Assembly (NCBI GenBank): GCA_031308135.1
Contig: JAHLJT010002813.1
Location: 1-64,000 of the forward strand
DNA length: 64,000 nt
From: Acheta domesticus
Lineage: Eukaryota > Arthropoda > Insecta > Orthoptera > Gryllidae
Reading direction: 5' to 3'
Both the position numbers and the translations under genes were made by a program. Positions 38,516-50,112 of the stretch are shown one piece after another; the stretch's first letter is position 1; each line of letters begins with the position of its first letter. The notes below the pieces were generated by a model that made no database searches, was not told where the DNA came from, and worked only from the letters and a program-made list of their open reading frames with translations.

Positions 38516-39400
38516 AATTATTTCTTCTGCGGCAGCAACGCGCCGGCATAGAGTAAAGATGTAAGACTAAGGATGGAAGGATGTATAGACAGCGCACTGC
38601 GCGAAGCGCAGGGGCTATGCGGAAACGGTAACTCATTCAGAGATGACACTACCGACGCATTTTAGTGCCATAAAATGTGGTAACCGAGTAGAGCGCGCAC
38701 AGGTCGCAACTCTGCCCCCACTACCGATTTCACCCCTCCACCATTCACTGGCGGTATTTTCAAATTATTGAAACTATTACTGCCACAAGATCTTTCTACG
38801 GCATTTACATCTAGGGAGCACATGGTGGGCTGTTGCCCTAAGCATAAGTATGCGGGACCTTCCGCCTTCACTCTACCAATTAACTGCACCCCAACAATGA
38901 CGTGATCCTGTGACCATAATTATTATAATCATGCGAGCACTTCTCTTATCCATTCATTGCAACGTTTCTTTAAAAACAATATTATTTATCATATAGTGGT
39001 GAAGTATCCTGCGTTGCTCAAGCATTTATTAATCAGGGACTGAAAATAAATTATCGTAATCTATATTAAATTAACATAATTTCCGTTTTACTTCTCACCA
39101 ACAGGGACATCAATAATTGAAAAATATATTAAAAATTAGTTTAGAGTTCATTTTTATAAATATTAGAAACCACATCCTACTATTTCTCTGACGCCACAAG
39201 AGCAATGACCGTGTATTCCAACTTCCAACTTCCAAAGAGCACAGCAGGTACAAGGATTAGGCTTCATACTTCCACGCCAGATGTGCGAAATATTCCTCTT
39301 GCGAGCGAGATGGTCAGCGCTACCCTGATGACAACCCGAAAGTTCCGTCCCGCAGTACAGTTTGCGAGTGCTTATGGACAACATACACGCGAGGTTTCTC
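38516..39400. other. Intergenic sequence without recognised genes
   Basis: Mixed composition. No coding signal was supported. Confidence 0.35.
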
Positions 39401-39670
39401 AAAGGAGTTTAAGTCGAACAGAGTATACGCTGTAGAGCTCTGCAATCAGGCGAAAACAACCGCTCGAGACTCTCGGGCTCCGCGCCGACGCTCGGCGAAG
39501 GGTGGGGGACCTTGCTTGGGGGGAAGAGATAGCTGTTTAACGGACATTTCGACCGGCCGCCTTGCGGCTCCCGCCGAGACGCGGGAGTCGCCGAGCGCCC
39601 GGGCGCTCGAGCGCTCGGCCGCTCGGCCAAGCGCCGGACTGCACAGTAGCTTCGCCCCTCAATGCATGTA
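39400..39670. promoter_or_regulatory. CpG-rich island with nested palindromes
   Basis: GC-rich, with CCGAGCGCCCGGGCGCTCGA- and GAGCGCTCGGCCGCTCGGCC-type palindromes and a GATATAAAG box just after (39675). It could be a promoter or the GC core of a repeat; no transcript is evident on either side. Confidence 0.3.
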
Positions 39671-40663
39671 CGGGATATAAAGTCGCCGCATGTAGTGATC
39701 GCAACACTTTCAATTCATTTTAATCGAAAGAAAATACAATTTCAATTAAACGATTAATTTGTTGAAAAGTAACAATTTATCGATTGACTGGAAATAATTT
39801 TATAGAGACAAACAATACAATTTTTGAAAGAATTAAGGCAAACAAAGACTCTGAAAATAAATTTTTATTGTTTTTCTATATTTATAGTGCTTGAGGGAAG
39901 ATAATTCGTTGCGTACCAATTGTAATGTCATTGAAGTTTCTTACAAACCCGAATATAAGGCATATTTATTAAATACAATGAATATTTGGTCATAATTTCA
40001 CGAGTATATAAGAAAAAAGCAAATGCTAAACAAAAATGAGGTGGGTACTATTTTCCTTGCATCAAAACGTCTTGTCATTGGGCGTAGTAATTTATTGTGA
40101 AATAGTTTATGTAAGCCGACATGGCCTTTGTATTTGTCGACTCAGTCGGCGGCCAAACAACAGCGGTCACGGCACATCAGCCTATTCAACTCAATAATTC
40201 AAAATACATTATTTACTATTATATACACACGTTTAACATTATTTTAAATTCGTCAAAAGTATGTATACATGAAATGATGCATATAAAGTTTTATATGTAC
40301 GAGTACAATGTTTTTCAATTATTCCATTATTTTCGTTTCAATACAAGATAAGCGATTAATTGTAAATAAAAAAATCGTAAAAGCTGAAATTGTGAATCAT
40401 TGACTTCTGTGGAGTAGTATTGAAGCTCCACGAGACCCCCTTCCTTTGAGTGAACTACTGTGAACAGCGTGGCAGGAAGCGATAACGAAGGTTGTGCGAG
40501 GTGACTCGGTGGCTCCCACGCAGCGCGCCATCGCCGTTGCGACGAAATTTCCAGGAAAGGACAGGAAGCAGTTGAAAGAGAAGAGTGGAGATATGTGCAC
40601 AAAGCTTTCCTCGAAAGATATTGAGAAGCTCGCAAGATTATAAATAAAACTAAAAGTACAATG

Positions 40664-40812
40664 AGCTCAAATGCTGAGGTGACTGAGGCAACCCGCACGC
40701 CTACTGCCGGATTAAGAAACCAAGACCTGCGTTTCAAATGCCTGAAAATTACAACAGCAACAACAAAAATATTTGGAAAAAGACGGCAAAAATACAAAAT
40801 TGGAAGGGAAAG
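40664..40812 (+). CDS. Possible first exon, unrecognised
   Basis: An ATG after a CpG-enriched leader opens MSSNAEVTEATRTPTAGLRN, continues to RQKYKIGRER and meets a GTATTA donor-like site. It has no known domain, and the reverse strand is also open. Weak evidence. Confidence 0.22.
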
Positions 40813-41129
40813 GTATTAATATATTTCATTGCACTTGCATCTAAATTTAGCAGAGCATTTGTATTTGCTCCATATTGCACCATATAAAATGAAGGAAAAT
40901 TAATAATTTTATGTTCATTAGAATAAAATAGGCAATTTCCGAAGCATCCGATACCTAGTCATTACAAAGAACGGAATTTATCTCTAAAACTTTTGAGTGC
41001 CTTTTCTTTGAAGTCACAGGCAGAACTGCAATAGATCCACTTGAGGTTCTCCCGTGCGTCCGAGGAGTCGATTTTTAAAGCTTTTTATTCTTTTTTTATA
41101 CAATTTATTCAAATTATTGATACGATTGT

Positions 41130-41366
41130 TACGTGGCGCAGTTCCCGTGAACGGGGTCCGCCGGTTGTCGAGTCTCGGCCGGTTGCAGAGACCGGCCGAG
41201 TCTCGGGCGGTCGCCGGCTCCCGGGAGTCCGCAACCGGCTGCGAAGGACAGTCGAGCGCGTGGTCTCGAGAGAAGAGAGGCGGGCGAGCGCTGGTCGGTA
41301 AAAATCGCGGAGAATGCAGACCTCTAATACGCTGTATTAATTTTCGACCAGAGAAGTAAGTTCACT
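41130..41366 (+). promoter_or_regulatory. GC-rich leader/promoter of the THAP exon
   Basis: A CpG-rich block with GGCCGGTTGCAGAGACCGGCC-like dyads directly precedes the THAP-domain ATG at 41367. The promoter role is inferred from position and composition. Confidence 0.4.
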
Positions 41367-41493
41367 ATGTCTTGTGGAAGAAAATGTTCGAATGCCGAAT
41401 GTGACAACAGTTATCGAAAACATCCAGGGATAAGTTTTCATAAATTTCGAACAATGAATCCAGCTCTGTGTGAAAAATTGATTCTTCATTCTA
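41367..41493 (+). CDS. THAP-domain exon 1 (P-element/THAP9-like)
   Basis: 42 codons plus one base ending at a GTAAGTACT donor. MSCGRKCSNAECDNSYRKHP and then GISFHKFRTMNPALCEK show the first half of a THAP zinc finger: the C-x4-C pair (CSNAEC) followed by the S-F-H-K-F block. THAP fingers are sequence-specific DNA-binding domains of P-element transposases and host regulators. The phase-1 end fits the start of the exon at 58746 (A+GT = Ser), which carries the second half of a THAP finger. I infer a single gene with a 17.25-kb intron. Confidence 0.7.
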
Positions 41494-41699
41494 GTAAGTA
41501 CTTATCATTCCTAAGAAGAAAATATTTATTTCGCTTACTAATATTTTTAAAAAACGACTGAGTTTATAATGAGACGCCGAATTATTTATTATTTATATTA
41601 AGGCTAACTTTTAGCGCTAAATTGAACTTTTGGCACGCCCTGAAAGAATCGCTTTTACGCGACTGTCTAAAAAATATACATATTTGAAATATTGTCACT

Positions 41700-42060
41700 T
41701 TCTCGCTACTGCTTACGCAGTATAGAGAAAGTATTGTAATGCTGCGGGGGAGAAAACCGGGGAATTTTCGGCAGAAACTCTTATTGTCGGGCCGTGGTAA
41801 AGAAAAAGTGGATAAATCTTGTCCCTATAAATAGTAAATTAATTTCTCTAATACGTCGTTGTGTAATCTGAATTCATGTATTGTGGGTCCTTGAGACAGT
41901 AAAATCGATTGACGGCAAAACTGCCCTCACGTCCATCTGTCTGTGATAAATCGTAAGCACGATTTTCATCAACGTTGATGTCCCCAATCGATCTGGCTGT
42001 TGTCGTGGCCCCTTGCATTTGAAACATATGTTAATTGTTATTTTTCCTTTGTTACACCTC
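41700..42060. repeat. Partial copy of the 'GTAATGCTG / TTGTCGGGCC' inverted-repeat family
   Basis: It starts TCACTTTCTCGCTACTGC with a TTGTAATGCTGCGG block and TTATTGTCGGGCC, like the left end of the element at 61848-62157. No matching right end was found. Confidence 0.5.
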
Positions 42061-42109
42061 AATATTTTGACATTTAAATTATTGTATTACCAGATTAGCA
42101 ATCACATAA

Positions 42110-42155
42110 CTTTATTTACGTTTCGGGCACATTGTGGCCCCATCATCAGGTATAA
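42110..42155 (-). ncRNA. Candidate hammerhead ribozyme motif (Penelope-like repeat)
   Basis: On the - strand CTGATGA (42149-42143), then GGGC(CACAATGT)GCCC as a 4-bp stem II, then GAAAC (42124-42120). This is the conserved hammerhead core order. Minimal type I hammerheads of this kind are known from the terminal repeats of Penelope-like elements. Stem III would be very short, so activity may need a dimer. No Penelope RT is seen nearby. Confidence 0.5.
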
Positions 42156-42222
42156 ACTGTAATACATAAAAATTACACATAAAATAACAAAAGGTAGTAC
42201 AATATTATATGTATACATTTAA

Positions 42223-42224
<2 letters not shown>

Positions 42225-42275
<51 letters not shown>
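42225..42275. repeat. (AAT)n microsatellite
   Basis: An uninterrupted AAT run of about 17 units. Confidence 0.95.
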
Positions 42276-42276
<1 letters not shown>

Positions 42277-42811
42277 CAGATTTTTTGATCAAATAATTCA
42301 AGTTGAATATGTGTTATAATGCAGGGAGCAAAATCACCATTCATAAATACGAATGAAACTCCAACTCACAACACATAATCACAATAAAATATGGATATTT
42401 TTATTGTAATGTATTATATTGTATATTTTAATTTTGAGGGTATTTTACCTAAAGCCCCTGGAATTATTTTTTAATTTCTAAAAAATGCCGTCAAATGTTT
42501 TGGTCATGGTCTAATGGTGAAGATCTTAATTTTCTTTAAAAATCCTAAATTTTCAAAAATTGCAAAATCAATATTTTTAGGCGTCTTCCTACAACTACAA
42601 TTAAGAAGAAAATTTATTTTCTTATTGAAACGTGTTCATCAGAAACATATCTTCAAATGAGGAAACGTTCAATCTTTCGAAAACATGAGTATTTTTCGTG
42701 TAATTTTGCGTGAAACAGGCAATTTTGAATTACAAACAATTATTTTCTCAGAAATGGCTCCAATTTTTTCTTTAATTTTTTAAACGTAGAGCTTACAAAT
42801 GCATTTCCCTA

Positions 42812-43369
42812 TTAACCCTTCGTTAGGCGCGCATGGGTCTAGTAGACCCATTGCATTTTAAGAACTCAATATCTCACTGAGCCCTAGGTGTAAGATTATG
42901 AGTTCTGGTGACATCCAATGTTGAACGATTCTGCATCCGTTGGTGAGGTTACCCCAAGATAAGCAGGATGATGATAGGTCACGTAGCTCGTCTTTCTGAC
43001 CGCGCGCGACGCTTGGGATTGCCAGACCCCACGCGCCAAAAGGCGTCACATACTGTTCGCAGAATTTCTTGGTGCCGTTGCGTTGCATTCCTCTCACGCC
43101 AAATCTTTCGGGCATGATTCTTGTGTTCGTGTGTGAACGGAATATTCTCTCTACAGGACGTATATAGTTCTCAATATGAGTGAATATGGTGATCTCCAAA
43201 ATGCGGATGACTCCATGGTTTGTTACTCAAACAATTGCAAAGATCCACAATTACTAGTCTTCCAGGAGATATTCAACAAATGCAAACTAAATCCAGAAAA
43301 CAAAAAATTAAAATAAGATCCTATGTAACCACACATTACAAAAAGAAAAATGTGTCAGTCTGCTACAAC
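42812..43369 (+). pseudogene. piggyBac-like relic, left part
   Basis: TTAACCCTTCGTTAGGCGCG followed by the ATGGGTCTAGTAGACCCATT dyad resembles a piggyBac-type terminus next to its TTAA target. At 43220-43369 the frame reads LQRSTITSLPGDIQQMQTKS, then RSYVTTHYKKKNVSVCY, the region before the C-terminal Cys-rich finger of piggyBac transposases. The 10.5-kb insertion cuts the finger, and the reading resumes at 53877. Most of the transposase is missing. Confidence 0.5.
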
Positions 43370-43774
43370 CAGGGACCGAATGCCGAAATAATAGCGGTAA
43401 AGGTATTTATACCAGTATAGAAATACCTTTACCTCTATTATACCTTTATTCAAAATACCTTAAAAAATACCGGTATAAGACGTCAAATACCTGTATTTTT
43501 AGAGGTATTTTACCTTTATTCGACGTCTATACCGGTAAAATACCTCTATTTAGAGGTATTTTACCGGTATTTTCTCATGAAAAGGATTTTCTCATGAAAA
43601 TACCGGTATTTTCATGACAAAATACCGGTATTTCAGTAGAATCATACAGGTTTCGAAGGGAAACAATCTGACATTTTACGCTGAGATGGCTCAGAGGAAC
43701 AATTATAGACTGCGCAGAGTTTCTGACCGGGGGTCCTAGGGTTCGAGTCTCAACGGTGGCATATTTTCGTCGTG

Positions 43775-44330
43775 GGGGCGCAAACGCGGGTGTGGGGGCG
43801 CGAATGCGCGCGAGGGGGCGCGAACGCGCTTGTGGGCTCTCGCGCGCGTGTAAGGGAACGAACGCGCGTGTCGAGGCGCAAACGCGCGTGGGGTCGCGCG
43901 CGCGTGTGGGCGCGCGAACGCGCGTGTGGGAGCGCGAACGCGCTTGTGGGGTCGTGCGAGCGTGTAAGGGAACGAACGCGCGTGTGGGGGGAGCGAACGC
44001 AGCGTGTGGGAGCGCGAACGCGGGTGCGGGATCGCGAACGCGAGTGTGGGGGCGGGAACGCACGTGTGTTTGGGCGCGAACGCGCGCGTTAGGGCGTGTA
44101 CGCGCGTGCGGGGTCGCGCGCGCGTGTAAGGGCGCGAACGCGCGTGTGGGGGTGCAAACGCGCGTGTGGGGTTCGCGCGCGCGTGTAAGGGCGCGAACGC
44201 GCGTGTGGGGGTGCAAACGCGCGTGTGAGAGCGCGAACGTGCGTGTGGGAGCGCGAACACGCGTGTGGGGGGCGCAAACGCGCGTGGGTTGGGCGTGAAC
44301 GCGCGCGCGTGGGAGCCCGAACGGGCCACT
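43775..44330. repeat. CpG-rich minisatellite, left slot
   Basis: Degenerate units of about 19-21 bp such as gggggcgcgaacgcgcgtgt. Open frames on both strands (up to 213 codons) result from repetition. It occupies the same slot as the 19-bp array of the small family member. Confidence 0.85.
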
Positions 44331-44518
44331 GGATCGGACATTATCTTTTGTTCCTAATCCTTTCGCCTTAAATACACACTCACGCTCTACACTATTAGAC
44401 CTCAGGAGACTAGTCAGAGTGTGTTCCTATTAACGATTGAATGATTATAAGTGATTCCGGGCGCGGCAATTGCTAACCCCGTAAGTGCAGTGCATGCGTT
44501 TTCTACGAGAGGCGGCAG

Positions 44519-47473
44519 ACCTCCGTGAAGATAGCCAGAAAAAATCTCAAAATTCAAAATTTTTTATGGATACGTTTGTCCACCGTTTGACCACATTTGA
44601 CCACCCTTTAGAAAATTTTTACCAGCCTCCGTTCACAAATTAGAACAAAAACAAATTTTTCTGGCCAACTTCACGATTTGACGAAATTACAAGATTTTGC
44701 CCAAAATATTAAAAATATCGAAATTTGAAGTGCGCTTTTGTTTGTCCATCGTTTGACCACCTTTAATCACTAACTACATTATTTTTACCACGTTTCCTCC
44801 AGCAGATATTCGCGAAAAAACGTATTCCACTGCACCCAAAAAACCGTGAAGATGGCCAGAAAAAGTTTTAAAATGCAATTTTTTTGGTCGATTCGTTTGT
44901 CCATCGTTTGACCACTTTTGACCACCCTTTAGAAAATTTTTACCAGGCCGGGTTCAAAAGTTATAGGCCAAAAAAACGTTTTTCCCGCCATTTCTCAAAT
45001 CGACGAATTAGCAACAATCAAATGAAAAATTCGAAACTTTTAATTTGCATTCGTTTCTTACCTCCTAATGACCTCGTAATCACCTTCAGACGTGCTTTAC
45101 CACCAACGGAACAACCCAAAAAAATTTCCAAAAAAGCGTGAAGATGGCCAAAAAATAATTCGAAAATGCAATTTTTTGGGCTAATTCGTTTGTCCATCGT
45201 TTGACCACGTTTGACCACCCTTTAGAAAATTTTTACCAGGCCGCGTTCAAAAGTTACTGCCAAACAACGTTTTTCCCGCCATTTTTTCAATTCGAAAAAA
45301 CAACAAGAAACACGCAGAATTTTCCGTACTTTTCTAACCTCTGCGTTTGTCCATCTTTGCCAAGTGATTGTCCATCACTTAAAATTCGTAAGCTACGTGT
45401 ATTTCCAGAAATACAGGCGAAAAACGTATTTTTCCACAATTTTTTGTAAAATTCCCCAAAAAAACAAAAAATACATTCAAAATTATATAAAAAATACATT
45501 CGCATTCGTTTGTCCATCGTTTGAGCCACGTTTGACCACTCTTTAGAAAATTTTTACCAGCCTCCGTTCACAAATTAGAACAAAAACAAATTTTTCTGGC
45601 CAACTCACCATTTGACGAAATTACACGATTTTGCCCAAAATATTAAAAATATCGAAATTTGAAGTGCGCTTTTGTTTGTCCATCGTTTGAACCACCTTTA
45701 ATCACTACCTACATTATTTTTACCACGTTTCCTCCAGCACATATTCGCGAAAAACGTATTCCACTGCACCAGAAACCGTGAAGATGGCCAGAAAAAGTTT
45801 TAAAATGCAAATTTTTTTGGTCGATTCGTTTGTCCTCGTTTGACCCTTTTGACCACCCTTTAGAAAATTTTTACCAGGCCGGGTTCAAAAGTTATAGGCA
45901 AAAAAACGTTTTTTCCCGCCATTTCTCAAAATCGACGAATTAGCAACAATCAAATGAAAAATTCGAAACTTTTAATTTGCATTCGTTTCTTACCTCCTTA
46001 TGACCTCTTAATCACCTTCAGACGTGATTTACCACCAACGGAACAACCCAAAAAAAAATTTCCAAAAAAGCGTGAAGATGGCCAAAAAATATTCGAAAAT
46101 GCATTTTTTGGGTAATTCGTTTGTCCATCGTTTGACCACGTTTGACCACCCTTTGGAAAATTTTTACCAGGCGCGTTCAAAAGTTAATGCCAAAAAAACG
46201 TTTTTCCCGCCATTTTTTCAATTCGAAAAAACAACAAGAAACACGCAGAATTTTCCGTACTTTTCAAACCTCTGCGTTTGTCCATCTTTGGAACGTGATT
46301 GTCCATCACTTAAAATTCGTAAGCTACGTGTATTTCAAGAAATACAGGCGAAAAAACCTATTTTTTCCACAATTTTTTGTAAAATTCCCCAAAAAAAAAC
46401 AAAAATACATTCAAATCATATAAAAATACATTCGCATTCGTTGTCCATCGTTTGACCACGTTGACCACTCTTTAGAAAATTTTTACCAGGCCGCGTTCAA
46501 AAGTTAATGCCAAAAAACTTTTTTCCCGCCACTTTTTCAATTCGAAAAAAAAAACAAGAAACACGCAGAATTTTCCGTACATTTCTACTCTCTGCGTTTG
46601 GTCCATCTTTGGAACGTGATTGTCCATCACTTAAAATTCGTAAACTACATGTATTCAAGAAATACAGGTGAAAAAACGAATTTTCCCACCTTTTCTTGTA
46701 AAATTCCTCAAAACACAAAAAATATATTCAAATTATATCAAAAAATCATTCGCATTCGTTTGTCCATCGTTTCATGTCGTTTGCTTAACCTTTAGAAAAT
46801 TTTTAACCAGCCTCCATTCATAAATTTGCGCACAAACAAATTTTCGGGCCAAGTTCTTGTCTTGATGAAATTACAAGATTTCCTTGGAAATTATTAAAAA
46901 TACCACAATTTGACGTGGCGCATCTCGTTTATCCATCTTTTGATGACGTTTCCCTAGCGTTTAGAAATTTTTACCAGCCTCCGTTGAGAAAATAGAGCAA
47001 AAACAAAGGTTTCGGGCCAACTTGACTGTTTGAAATTTAGTCCCATTATTGGAACATGATTGAGCTGTATGAAACGCACTATTAGTTGCCGAATATGTTT
47101 TAGTAGTTGTATGAAAATAATTTGTTTTCGCACGTAATGTTGTAGAACTTGTAACGTGTTTCAGAAAAAAGATGACATATGCGCCGCTGTGACAAAATTA
47201 TTTTCTCAGGAGTTAAGTTTCGTTACAAGTAACGAAACGAAAGTCTGCGCGAATTTAGTTTTGTTACAGAAAGAACAGATCGTCTAAGAACAGTTTCGTT
47301 TCGTTTCTTTACTGAAATGAAACAAATGTGACTTTCCTTTTCGTGGGTAAGAAACGTTGTTTCTTTATTTAGTTTCGTTATTAATATTTTTAGAAGGAGA
47401 AGTAACGAAATTCGAGAGAGGGCCATTGAGAGGAGTTGTACACCAGACTACATTTCTGTACTTTATTTTTGTC
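44519..47473. repeat. Left arm of the giant palindrome (higher-order repeat)
   Basis: It is built from recurring blocks TTCGTTTGTCCATCGTTTGA, CCACCCTTTAGAAAATTTTT and GGCCAACTTCACGATTTGAC. A unit of about 934 bp is repeated (compare 44627 with 45561), with partial third copies to about 47000. The inner end (47260-47473) carries AACGAAACTAAATAAAGAAA-type sequence in reverse and GTTGTACACCAGACTACATT. About 270 bp near 46960-47240 has no partner in the right arm. No coding frame is supported. Confidence 0.9.
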
Positions 47474-47860
47474 GCGGCGTCCGCTATCAGCGTGTCTGTC
47501 AGCAGAGTGTCCTTTTACTTGGAGGGCACTGCAGGTCACCGAGGCGTAGGACTCTCGAAGTCCCTCCCATTCTGGGCGAGCGGGGGTGTGGCCGTGAGCG
47601 GGGTGAGAAGGGCACTGCCGCTTCTCAGAAGCGCTGCTGAGAGGTGTCGTTGGAAGGGGCGTGGGCCTGCGAGCAAATCGGTCGGTGGACATAGCCCCCC
47701 CCCCTTCCCATTTTTTTTAGGTAATTCCGCTGTAATCCGTACCAAACAAAGTTTTTATTTCATGTTAACCATGTATCCAGAACGGTGAGTATTGCGAGTA
47801 AACATTTACCACAAGAGCCAGAACATATTTTAAGAGTAATTAAATTATCGATAGAGGATA
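47474..47860. repeat. GC-rich loop segment related to the 19-kb tandem repeat
   Basis: It contains AGAAGCGCTGCTGAGAGGTG, close to GAAGCGCTGCTGAGAGGCGC in the array at 19560-19860, plus a CCCCCCCCCTTCCC run. It forms part of the original loop between the palindrome arms. Confidence 0.6.
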
Positions 47861-50075
47861 GAAGAAAACGTTAATAACCACCAAAATTATACCTCCCCCA
47901 CATGCTCCAACTCAGAAACTAATCACCCAAAACATAAATTGGGAAACATTTAGGAAAATAGTGAAAACCAAGACACCACAATTCAAAATATTAAACTCCC
48001 CTATGGAAATAGAAAAATCAGTCATGCAGATAAACGAAATAATAACAAACACAATAAACACTTACAAGAAAACAAACCCACATATTCTTCTAAACAGACA
48101 AAACCAAAACTACCCAAAGAGAAAACAGAAATAATCAACACACGCAATAAAACTAGAAGGCTATGGAGCAAGAATAGAATTCCCCAACAGAAAAAAGAAC
48201 TAAATCTTCTCAATGAAATAACAAAAAGGGCAATAAATATACACATCCAAAAATCCTTTGACAGGAAAACAGAAACATTAAATACCTCAAACAAATCACT
48301 ATGGCACTTCTCAAAATGTCTTAATAAAAAAATAACCATTCCGCCACTCAACACGACACAAGGTATAAAATATGCCCCAAGATAAGGCAGAAGCACTAGC
48401 AGAACACTTCGCTCAAACATTCAAGCTTAATAACACACCCGTACACCCAGACCACCAAGCAATAATTGATTCAAATGGAGCACCCAACTATGACGTCCCA
48501 CAGAGATTAAAATTAATTTCACCTACTGAAGTCAAAAACCTCATAAAAAAATTGCCTAAAAGAAAAACTCTCGGACATGACCTAATTAGCAACCAAATAT
48601 TAAAAAACCTGCCCACAACCACAATCGCATACATAAACAACATCTATAATTCATCATTCAGACTAGGTTATTTCCCAAGAACTTGGACAATATCAAATAT
48701 AATCCCGATCCCTAAACCAAGCACAAATCATAGCCTCGCAGTGAATTACAGACCAATAAGTCTCCTCCCAACGTTATCTAAATTATTTGAAAAAAATAAT
48801 GTTAAAAATACTCAATAATCATCTAACAAAATCAGAAGCTATTCCAAACCACCAATTTGGTTTTAGAAAGCGTATCTCAACTGCACATCAATTGCTAAGG
48901 ATTACTGAATACATTCACACTGCCTTCCAAGAAAAGAAACACTCAATAGTAACACTCTTAGATGTATCTCAAGCATTTGACAGAGTGTGGCACCCCTGAT
49001 TAATATACAAACTCAAAACAATAGCAACACCTAAATACTTACTAAATATTATCACACAATTTATATCAGACAGAGTAACCATAGATAATCATAGCTCCAA
49101 CCCACGCCCTATAGAAGCAGGACTTCCACAAGGCACACCCTTATCCCTAACACTATTCAATATTTACACAGCAGATATCCCCACCACACGATACACTCAA
49201 CTTGCACAATTTGCTGACGATACGGCAATATTCACATCAAGTTGCACCCTGACATATAGTAGCACAAAAATTCAACAACATTTGAATAAAATAGACGAAA
49301 GGGCAATAAAATGGAAAATAGAACTAAATCCAAATAAATGAAAATTTAGACCATTCTCTGCTCCCCACCCATTACTATTAAACAATAGTCAAATAAACTG
49401 GACACCATCAAACCAACCTATAAAATACTTAGGTCTAAATCTTGACACAAGACTAAACTGGAAAAACCACATCAATATAAAAACACAACAGGCTAAAATC
49501 AAATTAATCCAACTCAAGCCAATACTTAATAAAACTTCCAAACTTTCACTAACAAATGCAATAACACTATATGAAATTTTCATAAGACCCATAATGCTAT
49601 ACGCTTGCCCCACCTGGACAAATGCTGCACCATCCAATGTAAATAAAATACAAATATTACAGAACAGATTCCTCAGAATATTCACAAACGCCCCATGGTT
49701 CATTTCAAACCATCAACTCCATAGTGAATTATTTATAAACTCAATCATCCATCAAATAGCACGCCTATCCAATAATTTCTACTCTAACATAAACTCAATA
49801 GATCAACTCAAACAATACAATTTAGCCTCAACAAACAACACACAGACCAGAATAAACAATAGATACCCGTTCGAATTCCTTCCTAAAAATATTCTCAGAC
49901 AATTGTGATCTGTAGATACTCTTATGAGTAATCTACCCCATTGTAGTAGCAATAGTAGAACTAGGTTAAGCATAGTTTAAGTTAGTAGTAAGTCATCACA
50001 TATATGAAAGAGTGTTGTACTGATCTATGTACATCCCAACAAGCAATAAATAAATTTTAAAAAAAGAGGAAAACG
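47861..50075 (+). mobile_element. 5'-truncated Jockey-like LINE in the palindrome loop
   Basis: A target duplication around GAAAACGT (47864-47871 and 50069-50076) brackets about 2.2 kb ending AATAAATAAATTTTAAAAAA. Broken ORF2 reads RRLWSKNRIPQQKKELN, KLPKRKTLGHDLISNQILKN, VNYRPISLLPTLSKLFEK, GFRKRISTAHQLLRI, VTLLDVSQAFDRVWHP, GLPQGTPLSLTLFNIY and LAQFADDTAIF, covering the RT domain to the C-terminal tail. The endonuclease domain is absent. At least four frame breaks or stops make it inactive. It is younger than the palindrome it interrupts. Confidence 0.85.
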
Positions 50076-50112
50076 TAGAGATAATAACTCGTGTTTAAGT
50101 AGTTCTGTTCTG

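Noticed and set aside
38024..38556. Several frames over 80 codons on both strands
   Set aside because: Purine-rich low-complexity tract; the open frames result from base composition.
42225..42275. CRISPR-like regular spacing
   Set aside because: It is a plain AAT microsatellite. No array with unique spacers was seen anywhere, and the window is eukaryotic.
43575..44341. Frames of 180-213 codons on both strands
   Set aside because: Same cause: the CpG minisatellite in the left slot of the 10.5-kb insertion.
44884..46795. Multiple 60-143-codon frames within the palindrome arms
   Set aside because: The frames recur with the ~934-bp repeat unit, mirror each other between arms and show no protein family features.
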